Source: Dioszegia crocea (taxonomy: Eukaryota > Basidiomycota > Tremellomycetes > Tremellales > Bulleribasidiaceae). From it: DNA of 64,000 nucleotides. Where the stretch lies: NCBI GenBank assembly GCA_001600615.1, contig BCKK01000011.1, positions 248,001-312,000 of the forward strand, read 5' to 3'. The position numbers and the translations under genes are program-made. A model generated the notes under the pieces. The model saw only the letters and a list, made by a program, of their open reading frames with translations, did not search any database and was not told the DNA's origin. Below, piece after piece: positions 45,516 through 57,011 of the stretch; the stretch's first letter is position 1, and every line of letters begins with the position of its first letter.

Positions 45516-46116
45516 ATGTCGTTGTCGAGTTCTGCCGTCCAATCTCCTTCAGCCTTCTTACCTCAAACGCAAGTCCGCAAACATTTGTGACCCTCCAGTC
45601 AAGGACGTAATTTGCTGATCCAGCAGCTCAGTTGCTCCCATTGGGCAAGTCATCTTTGACAGCTCCACTCGCACATCGTATACCCAGCCGCCGGTAACCA
45701 CGATTGGCGATGTCTCATTCGCTAGCAGCTTCAGCTCTGTGCTAGTCGTAGGCGAGGTCTCTGCGGCAGTATCTCCCTCTGCGAACCCCACCGTCGCTCC
45801 AATCGGACCTGCCCCATCCTCACCCACCCAGCCACCTGCTCCGGCTCCAGTAGCACCACCCGCTTCCAATCCCACCGGACCAAACTCCCCGGCTCAAGCT
45901 GCTTCGTCCAACACGCCCTCTTCCCCTTCCCCTTCCGGCTTATCCCGCACTGCCACCTCATCCCCTACCATCTCCAGCACGTCCACCCGCCCCAACACCG
46001 TCGCTGCTCAGACCACCTCCGGCGCGGCGTCGAGGCGGAAGGGTCTAAGGTTTAAGGGGATGGTCTTGGTAGGGATGGTGGCTGGGTTGATATTGGCGGA
46101 GATGTGGGTCGCTTAG
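45516..46116 (+). CDS. Tandem family B copy 1: Pro/Ser/Thr-rich protein with C-terminal hydrophobic tail
   Basis: Two exons joined by a 40-base phase-2 intron give exactly 187 codons. Starts SLSSSAVQSPSAFLPQTQ; the second exon opens SVAPIGQVIFDSS, then a long Pro/Ala/Ser region. Near the C-terminus is a basic box RPNTVAAQTTSGAASRRKG followed by a hydrophobic helix GMVLVGMVAGLILAEMWVA at the very end. No N-terminal signal peptide is visible, so it could be tail-anchored. The SGAA plus basic spacer plus hydrophobic end also resembles a GPI signal, which would need an upstream signal-peptide exon not seen here. Same design in the next two genes. Function unknown. Confidence 0.68.
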
Positions 46117-46885
46117 GGAGTCAGGAAAGATGGGTGTGCGTCAAAGGGCGGAGTTGGATCTTCGGGACATCTTTGGTATGGGATTCCTAGACGTAGCTAT
46201 AAGGCTTGTATTGTAGTTTTTGGGTAGTACTCGCACGGCTAAAGTTCCCGACGCCGCCTCCAGAGCTCAAGGACTGCACGCTGAGGTGACACAGGATTAG
46301 AGGATCATCTATAGCTCTTGAACTTGAAGATATGAAGCCCCTCCATCCGAGCGCAAATTACCACTTCGGGCAATTCTGCCATTTACGTTACGTCGCCTAT
46401 GGGCTACAGCTATTACCGCGCAACAACCGCGCAATCACTCATCACTTCAAGCCAACTTCAGCCCACAACCAATACAACAGGTGACTGTTGGACATTCTGA
46501 GCATGGTTCTGTATCACTCCCTCTCCGCGCACAAGGCCTGAGAAGAGGCAGCGAATGTTATGCGATCGGATCCGAAGAAACGCAGATCAGCAAAGTTTGA
46601 GGCCCGTGAGTCTTCGGACCCTTGCTCGCTCCCGAAGTGCGAAGCGAGATCTGGTTGATTCTATGAGGTTATTCAATCATACCCTTCACTATATGTTTGT
46701 GGTCACGGGGCTGCATTGACAGTTTCAATGAAGTACATGAAGCTTACAGGATCTGCTTGGGTCTCGGAGAATCCGCACTTCTCGGCCCGCCAGTAAGAAT
46801 AAAGCAGGGACCTTGAGGCCTCGACTTGCCCTCACCCAACCTCTCACTCAACTCCTACACCTCTCCGCCTGATTACTCGTTCCTA
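46117..46885. other. Intergenic, no gene seen
   Basis: About 770 bases between family B copies 1 and 2. AT-poor and without a plausible exon; presumably promoter and 3' UTR. Confidence 0.35.
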
Positions 46886-47464
46886 ATGTCGTCCTCGGTG
46901 AGATCTGTCTCGACCACCGCTGGCGCTAGTCCTCCGTAAGCACTCTTTCTGTGAGTCTCACAGGGACAAAAGGCCAGGAGCTTACTGGCCCATAGCTTCT
47001 TTCCCACTTCAGTCGCTCCTATCGGTCAGGTCTCGTTCTCGAGCTCCCCTACCTCGCCAAGCATTTCTATCCCGCCCCTGCCTTCGAATGGTACGGTCGG
47101 TACGATTGGCGCTGCCCCACCCGAATCATCCTCTTCCGTCGTAATCGTCGCCCCAATCAGCGTGAATGGCAATCCCAATACCCCATCTGATCCCTCACCG
47201 ACAGCCAATCCTGCTCCGGCTGTAGGACCAGCAGCCACCCCCACTGCCAACAACCCTATCCCCGGCGCACCTTCTAGCGCCACAGGTACTGCATCTCGCA
47301 GCTTGAGCAGCTCCACCACCGTCTCAGGCTCTGCTCGCCCCAACACCGTCTCTGCCATCACCTCGACTGGCGCGGCGTCCAGGAAGCGTGAGGCGTCAAT
47401 GAAGGGTTGGATGGTCCTGGGATTGGCGGTTGGGGCGGTGTTGGCGGAGGTTTGGGTGGCTTGA
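46886..47464 (+). CDS. Tandem family B copy 2: Pro/Ser/Thr-rich protein with C-terminal hydrophobic tail
   Basis: Two exons, one 60-base phase-2 intron, exactly 173 codons. The N-terminus SSSVRSVSTTAGASPP joins to FFPTSVAPIGQVSFSSS, whose SVAPIGQV is identical to copy 1. After a Pro/Ser/Ala-rich centre comes the same box, RPNTVSAITSTGAASRKRE, and the same type of tail, KGWMVLGLAVGAVLAEVWVA, ending like copy 1 in LAE(M/V)WVA. The conserved intron position and phase show that the genes arose by duplication. No signal peptide seen; function unknown. Confidence 0.68.
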
Positions 47465-48094
47465 TGTCACGGTCGGGGTGGGAATTATGCTCTCGGGAGT
47501 GGGATTAGGGCTATGGTGTAATGGGCGCCGATGAGGGGTGAGGCGGGATACTTTTGGGATGCAATTTCTCCAGACGTCTTTGAGCTGCATAGGGTCTTGT
47601 CAAGGCTCATCGATCTGTCAGTCACTACATGGTCTGAATGTATCCTCAAATCTCAGAAACCAGCCCAACACTTGAAGTGATGCATACCTCGCCCCACAGC
47701 GAGAACCTCAGTCAAGCTACAAGATCTGCGCGCTGTAGTAAGTGTGTCGGCCTGAGCAGCGGACCAGTCTCAGCTAGTATGGGGGCCCAAGAGCGGGCTG
47801 TGCCTGTCGAAAGGCTTAAACAGTTGATTGTACAGCCGGTACCCAATCGGAAGTTGTTCGGTCGTTTCGGGACTTGCTCGCTTCCGACCTGTCAGCAGAA
47901 TGAGCACCGCCCGTATCAGCGGACTTCACGCAAAGCTGCAAAGCGTCGAACCCTGAACCCCGCGCAGATCGGCTGCTCGACAGTCCCTGAGCTTTGCTGA
48001 TGTGACGAGCGATATGCAGATTATCAGTGATCCTGTCTCGAAGCCTTAGCTCTATGCCTCACACCTCTCCCACCCAGACCAAAACACCACCCAG
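47465..48094. other. Intergenic, no gene seen
   Basis: About 630 bases between family B copies 2 and 3. An open frame on the plus strand at 47638-48000 is not protein-like and has no conserved boxes. Confidence 0.35.
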
Positions 48095-48728
48095 ATGTCA
48101 AGCAGATTAGTGACGACAGCGAAAGCGACAACCTCCATCAAGCCGTAAGTCTCATCATCTCATCATGACTCCCAGCTTCTATTGACTGACACAGCATAGG
48201 TCATTTGGCTTGGTGGACCCCGTCGGACTTGTACCTGATCCTACTCCCACTCCCACCGCCAAACTCCCGACGGCGTCTGATCTAACCATCACCGCAGTCG
48301 AGGGTGTCCTACCAGCTGCACCTCCGGGGGCATCTGCGGTGTCGCCTGCACCAGTGGTACCCGCACCAGCCGTACCCAATCCCAATTCCAATCCCCAAGT
48401 CCAACCCAATGTCAACCCCAACAATACCCCAACTGCCAATCAGCCATCCAACCCTACTCCAGCGGCCGTCGGGGCTCCCGCTGTGGCCACTCCCACTGTG
48501 AGATCAGGTTCCTCTGCCCAGCTTATCGCTTCCTCCGGTCGCAGTGGCAGCGTCGTCGGCACCGGCACTGGCGTCACGGTCTCCGGCGCAACCGCACGAC
48601 CAAGTACTGCCGTCGGGTCCACTGCTTCTAGTGGCGCGGCAGTGATAGGGCACGGGCCTAAGAGGAAGGCAGTGTTGATGATGGGTATCTTGCTGGGGGC
48701 TTTGCTGGCGGAGGCGGCGATGATATAG
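48095..48728 (+). CDS. Tandem family B copy 3: Pro/Asn-rich protein with C-terminal hydrophobic tail
   Basis: Two exons, one 55-base phase-2 intron at the same place as in the other copies, exactly 193 codons. Starts SSRLVTTAKATTSIKPSFGL. It is more divergent: the middle is Pro/Asn/Val-rich (PNPNSNPQVQPNVNPNN), and the box is ARPSTAVGSTASSGAAVIG followed by a basic GPKRKA and the tail VLMMGILLGALLAEAAMI. It keeps the RPxT, SGAA, basic cluster and C-terminal helix order, so it belongs to the same family. Confidence 0.66.
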
Positions 48729-49185
48729 GCGTAAGGTCGGGCAAGGGCGAGAAGGTCGGATAGGATGTGGGATTTTGTCCGAGATTCGGTACTTCTTTCA
48801 TATTTCGAATGGCTTAAGGGTTATTTAGGATGAATGGATCTCCACTGAGACGCTCGTCTCCCTGGCTGATAATCATTATCGTTAGCTATGCATGTAATAG
48901 CTAGGCGAAGCATAATCGAAATTTGGGTGAGATCGATCCAAGATGCCGGCACGTGACATCTTGACCGCTTCGTCACCCAACGCGCACCAAGCGTCTTGAG
49001 GAATGCTACTCCCCTTTGACATCTATCCTCTATATTCCTATAGCAAAGCACGTCCCTGTCTGCCTACAGTGAACACTAGCGACTGAGACTGAGTACTACA
49101 ACTCTTTCATCGACCCGAAATAGACCGGCAGCGCGTCCTTCGACCCTGATCAACAACCCCCTTTCCGACCCTTTCCTCAACTGCA
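48729..49185. other. Intergenic, no gene seen
   Basis: About 460 bases before the proteasome gene; a TCTATATTCC stretch lies at about 49029. Probably its promoter plus the 3' end of family B copy 3. Confidence 0.35.
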
Positions 49186-50261
49186 ATGGCTGCACCAGGC
49201 GGCGGAGGAGCTTACTCGTGAGTTCATTTCAGGCGAGCTAGTCATGTCAGCTACCGAGGCCTGGTGCAAGATATGTCTGAAGATGTATGCAATGCGAGGA
49301 GGCTTGGGCTATCCAGAAAGTAACTCGAGCCGTAGCTGACCGTTCAGCTTCTCTCTTACAACCTTCTCGCCATCAGGAAAGCTCGTCCAGATTGAGCATG
49401 CTTTGGCGGCAGTAGCAGGTGGGACCACATCGTTGGGAATTAAAGGTAAGTCGTGATCGACCCTTCGGGTTTCAGCTGCCGGGATTGATGCCTTTCCATG
49501 GTAGAATCTTCAGCTGATACCCCTAGCGACAAACGGTATTGTCCTCGCTACCGAAAAGAAAGCTTCCTCGCTTCTACTAGACACTTCTGTCCTGGAGAAG
49601 GTCGCTCCAATCTGCCCTAACATTGGTTTCGTCTACTCGGGTATGGGTCCCGATTTCCGAGTGCTCGTTGCCAAGGCCAGGAAGATCGCACAAGCGTATT
49701 GGAAGGTGTATGGGGAGTACCCGCCTACCAAGGTGTTGGTGCAGGAAGTGGCGGGCGTGATGCAGAAGGCTACGCAGTCAGGGTGAGCTCTCAGGAACTT
49801 GAAGCCGATTCTGGAGCATAGCTGACATTGAGTAGAGGTGTTCGGCCATACGGAATTTCCCTCCTAATTGCGGGTTGGGACTCGCATCGTGGTCAAAGTC
49901 TGTACCAGGTCGACCCGAGTGGAAGCTACTGGGCGTGGAAGGCGAGCGCGATCGGCAAGAATATGGTGAACGGGAAGACTTTCCTCGAGAAGCGGTGAGT
50001 CTCATTCAACAGTCGAAGTGTACCTGAAATCTTGGGCTTAAATCTAGATACAATGATGATCTGTCCCTCGAAGATGCTATCCACACCGCCCTCCTTACCC
50101 TTAAAGAAGGATTCGAAGGTCAGATGACCGAAAACACTATCGAGATCGGGATCGTCACCGTCCCCACGGCGGAACAACTGCAGGAGAAGCCAGGAGAAAG
50201 GCTCGCGCCTACATTTAGGAAGTTGACAGAGTCTGAGGTGAAGGACTACTTGTCGCTGTAG
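49186..50261 (+). CDS. PRE8: 20S proteasome subunit alpha-2
   Basis: Subunit of the outer ring of the 20S proteasome core. The N-terminal proteasome alpha signature [20 protein letters not shown] is present, followed by [52 protein letters not shown] and the closing [20 protein letters not shown]. The [12 protein letters not shown] and [14 protein letters not shown] blocks match alpha-2 rather than other alphas. About 250 residues, as expected. Five introns, the first about 130 bases, the longest in this gene. TAG at 50259-50261. Confidence 0.95.
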
Positions 50262-50812
50262 GTCTAAGTGGAGGTGAAAGATGGAAAGGTTGCGATGTGA
50301 TTGTGAAGATATCCCAGGACGGCCGAGAAAAGATATTACTCAAGACTAATCATTTCTTCGAGCTCGAGCGGTGCGCATTTTGGACGGCTTGTCTTTCATA
50401 CTGATCGTTCTGCCCGGCGGATACAGGCGCTGACCGACTTCCTCTAGCTTGGAAGGCTTGTCGGTCGCGCCCCAGATATTAGTGGCGACATTGTACGAGG
50501 TCATAAAAATGCCGGGGAGGGATCAGCATTGGGGGTTGACAATGACATCATCTATCGCATATGGTTTTCTGCCGCTTCAGCACATCATCAAGCTTCAAGT
50601 CTCAGCAATCTGCAGGAAGCTCCAAGCTTCATGGGCTCGGCTTTGAGGCACCCACGGCATAACTTTCCTGGCTGTCGGAGATAGCCGACACAGGTGCGGT
50701 ACCTCGTGCCTCTTCGTCAGCAAGCGATGTATCGCGGGTGGGGATCAGTTCCATCTCACATCTGCTTCGCTCTACGACCCGACCATACTGTGTATAGGAT
50801 CTTGAGACTGTC
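50262..50812. other. Intergenic, no gene seen
   Basis: About 550 bases between the proteasome gene and the carboxypeptidase. No coding or RNA signal. Confidence 0.35.
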
Positions 50813-53024
50813 ATGAGCGAGAAAATCACCGAATTGCCGCTTCCGAGCGCGCAGCGCCCAAAACCCAGCTCAAAGTGGTCGAAATCGGGATACATCCTCC
50901 TCGGCCTTCTCCTTCCTCTCAGCTTCTACCTCTCTTCAACGACAAGCTCGAGTCACCACCGTACCTTGCTCAGCCATCATCATTCTCATTCACATACTGG
51001 AAAATGGGCGAAATGTCCTAAGCAGCCCGAGCCGCTTTACCCGCCCATGAGCTGGAACATGGCGGACGAGGAAAAGAAGACTTCCATCGAGCGGTTCGCC
51101 AAGGCTGTTGTGAGTGTCTGAAGTACTATAGTAGCCACACATAGACTATGCTGACTGAGCTTGTAGCAAATACCGACACAGAGCTATGATGACAATGGCG
51201 AGCCAAACGAGGACCCTCGCTGGAAACCTTTCTTTGATTTCCAAACTTGGCTCAAGGAGACCTTCCCTTTGGCGTGAGCCCGACCTTCTGCTCGTAGATA
51301 TGGGAGCTGATGAAGCAGCCATGAGAAGGGCAATGTGGAGTATGTCAACACACTGGGTATCATCGCGACGTTCCAGGGGTCAGATCCGAGTCTGAAGCCG
51401 CTCGTACTGTGAGCTAACTTCCTGCAAACCGACGTCCAGATCACTGATTCTCAGGATGTCGCACTACGATGTGGTCCCTGCACCTGACTCCACTTTAGAC
51501 CGATGGACATACGGACCATTCAGCGGTCATAATGACGGCACGAGCATCTGGGGCAGGGGTGCCTCGGACGATAAGACGCTGTTGGTTGCCCAATGTAAGG
51601 GTCGATTCTCAGATGGCCATTCCTCCGCTTATACCCTCAGGGGAGGCCGTTTCACACCTGCTGGAGAATGGCTTCAGACCGCGACGTACTCTCATACTAA
51701 CTCACGGCTTTGACGAGGAGGAGGTGTCTGCTCGGCGAGGGCAGGGACAGATCGCTCCGCTTTTGGAGGAGAGGTACGGGCCAGACGGGATCTTCATGCT
51801 CGTCGATGAGGGGAGCGGTAATACCGAGGCAAGTCGTCTTATGGCTGATATTTTCGTACAGCGCTGACGAGCAGTGGTACGGAGGTGACTTTGCTCTCCC
51901 GGCAATGGGCGAGAAGGGATATCTGGACGTCAAGGTGTCGGTCGGTACAGCTGGTGGTGTGAGTTGATCTTGATCCAGAAATATGGGTTTACGCTAAGAC
52001 CACAGCACTCCTCAGTTCCGCCGCAACATACAGGCATCGGGATCATGGCCGGCATCGTCGCTGCTCTCGAGGCAAACCCGTTCGAGACCAAGGTGAGTTT
52101 GAACCGGATGTTGAAGGGGTACGAAGGCTTATTTGACAGCTCACGGCCGACTCGCCATACCTCACCTCGCTGATGTGCGCGGCTGAGCACGCTCCTTCCT
52201 TCCCATCGAAGTACGCCAAGCTTCTTCGACGAACAAAAGACTGGCCTAAACTTGCGTCCCTTCTATCCCACTCCTCGCCCTCTGAGAAAGCGATCATCGG
52301 CACGACACAAGCTGTCGATGTCATCTCGGGCGGTGTAAAGGTCAACGCTCTGCCTGAGCTAGTCACAACGCTTGTCAACTATCGTATCGATTTTTCGGAA
52401 TCTGTCAACTCGACGCAGAGGCATATCGAGAGGGTAATCAGGAAGGAGGCGAAGAAGATGGGATTGGAATATTTCGGATTTGGACAGGATAAGGGCGATA
52501 GTGGGAAGTATGTCAAGGTGGATATCTTTGGACCGCCCATTGAGCCAGCACCGCGAACGCCTATGGAGGGCGAGGCTTGGGATCTGTTTGCTGGAACAGT
52601 GAGGTGAGTACGGCGGCACCGCATCTGAGTGAGATACCGTCCAGGGCTGATATTCAGAGCGATAAATAAGGACAAGGACGGGAAGTCTATCACTGTAGCA
52701 CCTTCAGCATCGACGTAAGTCACAGACTATGTCTGCTGTTTGATCCAACCCGGCACCCGAAGCCCAGACGCTGATCTCACAGTGGAAACACCGACTGCAA
52801 GATGTACTACAATCTTACCAAGAATATCTTCCGGTATATGGGCGGGCCGTCCTTCAAGTCGGGCGGAATCGTGAGTTGCCCTCATCGGACCAGCCGCGCA
52901 TCGACTGCCGCTGATATTATAGCACACCGTCAATGAGCATGCTTCCATTGAGGGACACCTCACTATTGTGCAGTGGATACATGCGTTGGTGCAGAATGTG
53001 GATGCGTCGCAGGGCAACATATGA
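50813..53024 (+). CDS. M20 family Gly-Xaa carboxypeptidase (Cps1/PM20D1-like)
   Basis: Membrane-anchored zinc carboxypeptidase, vacuolar in yeast. A cytosolic N-terminus is followed by a signal anchor at about residues 27-44 (YILLGLLLPLSFYLSS) and a His-rich linker. Zinc and catalytic residues: MSHYDVVPAP (His and Asp), GRGASDDKTL (bridging Asp), HGFDEEEVSARRG (catalytic Glu pair), MLVDEGSG, a dimerisation domain with GGHSSVPPQHTGIGIM, and the last ligand in IHTVNEHASIEGH. Length is about 600 residues. Eight or so introns interrupt it, one right after DEGSG (near 51820-51870). TGA at 53022-53024. Confidence 0.9.
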
Positions 53025-53281
53025 TATCCCAATCGCTGATCGGCCCCACCGCCCCAGTGACTCTATAGGATAGACCCTCCAGATCAAATAATCCTGCTTG
53101 ATCTCATGCCATGTACGCAAGTCTGTAACTATATAAGTACCAACGGTCCGCGTCGCGATATATGCAAATGCATGAAAGTGTCCATTATCACATTGCTAGT
53201 TGTGAAGGTGTATGCGGATCAACTGCGTCGCCGGGCTCGCAGAGAGCATCCATCGCATTTAAGGCAGCGGTTCCAGGATCG

Positions 53282-53929
53282 TCAGTGGGGAAGCGTAGTA
53301 GTTGCAACACTCCCTGTTAGAAATAGCTGAAAGTCAGCTCCGATGAACACATTTACTCACTTGGGTAGAGCGCATTCAGTGAAGCACAGTCGTTCGATGC
53401 GAAGGCAAAGTCCGGGCCGCTACCGCTCAAGGTGGTGTAGCCAGCGAATCCCTGGCACGCCTCGTCGGAGCCGACTTCGCCCGTGAAGTAGACTGCCTGA
53501 CAAGTGTCTGGGTCTATTTCTCAGTCAATTCAAGTTGAGGATGGGAGTACCCAGTCATATCTATGACTTACTGGTTGCACAGATGTCGGTACAGTCAGCC
53601 AGGCTGGTTCCAGGGTATCCGCCAATCGCATTCTGATAGTGTCAGTCAACCCCGAATGGCTCTTTAGAGAAGACTCACGTCCCCCGTCGGGGTGAAGAAG
53701 ATGTTGGTGACACGAGCAAAGACCGGGCCTTCTCCTGCTGAGCGGGGGGAGTCGAGGCAGGTAAGGTATACTTTAGGCGAGGGCGCCTGACGACGGACTA
53801 TGCCTTTCGCCTTGTCGCTAAGCCGCCTGGTAACAGCTTCACGGCTGGTCTGCTTGTAGCCCGGCTGAGGGGAGGCGCGGCGAGAACGGAAGAAACGAGG
53901 AGGACGGTGGTGATTAGTGAGGCGAGCAT
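53282..53929 (-). pseudogene. Secreted cysteine-rich protein, frameshifted after the signal peptide as read
   Basis: The ATG at 53929 starts a strong signal peptide (LASLITTVLLVSSVLAAP). The frame then runs to a stop within about 25 codons, while the next frame continues as QTSREAVTRRLSDKAKGIVRRQAPSP, a pro-segment ending in a Kex2 RR site. It is followed by the mature part VYLTCLDSPRS, TSLADCTDICAT, DTCQAVYFTGEVGSDEACQG and FASNDCASLNALYPR, with six cysteines. One extra base in the C-run (G-run at 53869-53872) would join them. Three introns downstream. The whole would be a small secreted protein of about 185 residues. No known family recognised. Either a sequencing slip or a dead gene. Confidence 0.6.
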
Positions 53930-54315
53930 GTTGAGATTACGCTATGACGTGTGGGGCAGGTAAGAGGTGGGTGCGCACTGGGAAGTGCTTGTTATCGGCT
54001 GGGTTGTCCTCTATATATATGAGGTACCCGCAGCCAACTTTAAAGAGTGGAAAAACAAGGACAAACACCGACTCTGTTGGGCGGCTCGGCAGCTGCTGAA
54101 AATACCCCACCTGACAAGCCTTGAATTTCTGAAGCTGTGGCCCATGGTCCATGGGATGACCACATGCCTAGCGTGGTGCGCGCGAGGTCGACCGTGGAAT
54201 GGAGCATATGGGTGAATTTTAAATTGCTCGAAGTTCGAATTTGAACCGCGGTCATCCCATCCTATCCCATCCCATGGTCTGGATCTTCCCCACCTCAAAA
54301 AGTATGTCTACGAAC
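53930..54315. other. Intergenic, no gene seen
   Basis: About 385 bases between the secreted protein start and the tRNA; contains a CCCATCCTAT-type short repeat at about 54255-54276. Confidence 0.35.
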
Positions 54316-54405
54316 ACCGCCGGCAAGATTTGAACTTACGCGCATGACTGCATTTGATCGAATATGAATTCAAGTCAAACTCCTTAACCACTCGGACACA
54401 GCGGT
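54316..54405 (-). tRNA. tRNA-Ser (anticodon UGA), with a short intron
   Basis: On the minus strand the 90-base sequence opens ACCGCTG and ends CGGCGGT, pairing as the acceptor stem; the base following the acceptor stem on that strand is G, as usual for serine. D-arm TCC-GAGTGGTTAA-GGA, T-arm GTAAG-TTCAAAT-CTTGC. The anticodon stem pairs TTTGA with TCAAA around CTTGAA, giving anticodon UGA, with about 10 extra bases after position 37, the standard place for a tRNA intron. The long variable arm (TGCAGTCATGCGC) is the serine/leucine class. All parts were checked by eye. Confidence 0.85.
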
Positions 54406-54760
54406 AACAAAGAACAAGTGGGTTTGCAAAATCATCAACCTATGTCAAGGCTGGGATTCCTTTTGGGTTATGTACAAGGAGGATTCTTCCCGAACGGATC
54501 ATGCATCAACCGAGTTCATGGCCCTGGACATGCTGCCCCTCTGGTGTCATTCAGGTCCTTATTGTTGATAGTGAAGGTGGCACCCAGGCCGAGAAGTTTT
54601 GAGTGGCGGGGAAGATCTCGACTCGATTCGCGCCACCGCCACACAACGTGTTGTCGAGTCGGCCTCCACCGCCTAGAACCACTCACCCCTATCAGCCCCG
54701 ACTTCAGATGCATTCCCTTTGTACCTAGCTCCCAATCAACCTTCAGGGTACATCTGCACA
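54406..54760. other. Intergenic, promoter side of the GTPase gene
   Basis: About 355 bases between the tRNA and the GTPase ATG. No gene seen. Confidence 0.35.
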
Positions 54761-57011
54761 ATGTCAACGCTCAGATCGTTCCAGGCGGAGATCGAGAACA
54801 TCTCCCATGAGAAGCATCGGATAGCAATTGAGGAGGCGAAACGTGCCCACCTCGCCGCCGAGCTGGCAAAGCATCACGGCAAGTTGCCACCGAAGAAAGA
54901 CTTAGTGTCGGCTGTGGCAGAGATACATACCCAGGAGGATGTGGCTGAGCCGGAGGAGGAGCGGACTCTAGAGGTGAGTTGTGTGCATCAAGGTCGTGGT
55001 GGCGTGGGCTGATCGAACAGGAGCTCATTCTCGACACAGGTGACACCGATGAACTCCGATCACGACTCGCTACTGCGCTATTACGAAGTCATGGCGAGCT
55101 CATCATTCCTCTCGGCGCACATCCATCACCTACATCATTATATAGTCCCGCTGTGCCTCCTCCAGCCTCCACCGAGACTATCGGTAAACCCCTGACTACC
55201 ACTCAGCTCAGTTCCGCCATCGACAGAATACGTCCCATCGTCACTGCGCTCTCGGCCGAGCTGAACGAGCTTTATTGTGCCGACTCTACTACTGGACCAT
55301 ACGGTTGCTGGATGGTCCGCCTAATACCGCGTGGCGTGGAGGAGATTATGGAGGTCCGAGTGGCGGTTTGCGGGAATGTTGATGCGGGGAAATCGACCAC
55401 ATTAGGCGTGTTGACGCGAGGTGGACTGGACGATGGCAGAGGGAAGGCTCGAGTGGCGCTCTTCAGACATCCGCATGAGATTGAGACGGGGCGGACAAGT
55501 TCGGTGGGCGGTGAGATATTAGGGTTCTCATCAAAGGGCGAGGCGGTCATTCCGACCGGACACGCGGCTGAGATGGCGGGCGATGGACATCTGGCTGCTG
55601 CAAAGAGGGAGAAGATGGGCTGGGAGGAGATTTGTAAAAGGGCAGCCAAAGTTGTCAGCTTCATCGACTTGGCGGGACACGAGCGGTGAGTCATGTGGAC
55701 CGGATTAGTGTTAGGCATTGCTGACCTGCCAGGTATTTCAAGACAACGCTGTATGGCCTGAGTGGATGTGCTCCGGACTACGTCATGCTTATGGTGGGCG
55801 GTAATGCTGGACTAATAGGGATGTCAAAGGAGCATCTTGGTGTGGCTTTGGCTCTGAATGTGCCAATAGCAGTCTGCGTAACGAAGGTACTTTTAACAGC
55901 TGGCTTCATGGCACCGTAAACTTCAGCTGATATCTTCAGATCGACATGACTCCACCGAAGATTCTCGAGCAGACCGTCACTATGCTCACCAAGGTGTTGA
56001 AGAGCCCCGGTTGTAGGAGAATACCGGTCTTTGTCGACACTGCACAGCAGGCCGTGGACTGCGCCAGATACTTTGGGAAACCATTGAACGGCACATCCGC
56101 AAGGTACGCCTCTTACCTGAACTTTGGCTGACAATCAGATTATGTCCTATCTTCATGGTTTCAAATGTGTCCGGTCACAATCTTCCCATTCTCCGCAGTT
56201 TCCTCAACTGCTTGCCATCCTCCCAGTCTGACGAGAAGTACGTTGTCGATGCGCCATTCGAGTTCCAGATCAGCGATGTGTTCTCGGTACCGTTTGTGGG
56301 GACTGTTGTCAGCGGTGTGATTACTTCTGGTTCAATACACGGTGAGCTGGATCTTCCCTCTTAGAACGAGGGTCCATGAGCTCATGCCTTAGCCAATGAC
56401 AACGTCCTGCTTGGTCCTGACTCTGTTGGCCAATTCATGCCGACGGCAGTGAAGACCATCCAGCGGAAACGAGCACCAGTGAATAGCGCCGAGGCTGGTC
56501 AGAGTGTTTCGTGAGTCTGCTCATGACCCGTACTTAAGATTCAAGCTGATCATCCAGCTTCGCATTGAAACGAATACGTCGGACACAAGTTCGCAAAGGG
56601 ATGGTTCTGGTCGGTAAGACTGACATACCGCCCAAAGGTAGGCTAGCCCGCACTTTCCGCAGTTCAGGAGCGATCAGCTAACGAGGTAGTGGTGAGGCGA
56701 TTCGAGTGCCAAGTCATGGTTCTGCATCATGCCAGTACCATTCAGCCCAAGTATCAGGCAATGATGCACTGCGGTGCGATCCGTGTAAGTCCACATTTTA
56801 CAACCTGGTCCGCGATCCAAGCTGACCCACCCAGCAAACTGTGAAGATATTATCTCTCGACCACCCATCCGGGCTGATCCGGACTGGCGACAGGGCCAAG
56901 GTGGTATTCGAGTTCGTTAGCCATACCGAGTATGTCAAGCCTGGGGCGCTCGTGCTGCTGAGGGAGGCCAAAACGAAGGTGCTGGGCGTCATTACCACCA
57001 TTCTGGCTTGA
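54761..57011 (+). CDS. GTPBP1/GTPBP2-like translational GTPase
   Basis: A coiled-coil N-terminus ([21 protein letters not shown]) and a linker precede an EF-Tu-type G domain: P-loop [20 protein letters not shown], switch region [36 protein letters not shown] (switch II DxxGH) and VTKIDMTP (guanine specificity). Two beta-barrel domains follow ([52 protein letters not shown]) ending in [12 protein letters not shown]. The GRTSS and [13 protein letters not shown] blocks are diagnostic of the GTPBP1/2 family, whose animal members act in ribosome stalling and mRNA turnover. Nine introns. TGA at 57009-57011. Confidence 0.9.

Noticed and set aside
47638..48000. 120-codon plus-strand frame between family B copies
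   Set aside because: Lacks the family boxes, and no intron or promoter supports it.
54230..54290. GGTTCAAATTC-like T-loop next to the real tRNA
   Set aside because: No matching acceptor or anticodon stems; the repeat CCCATCCTAT accounts for the region.
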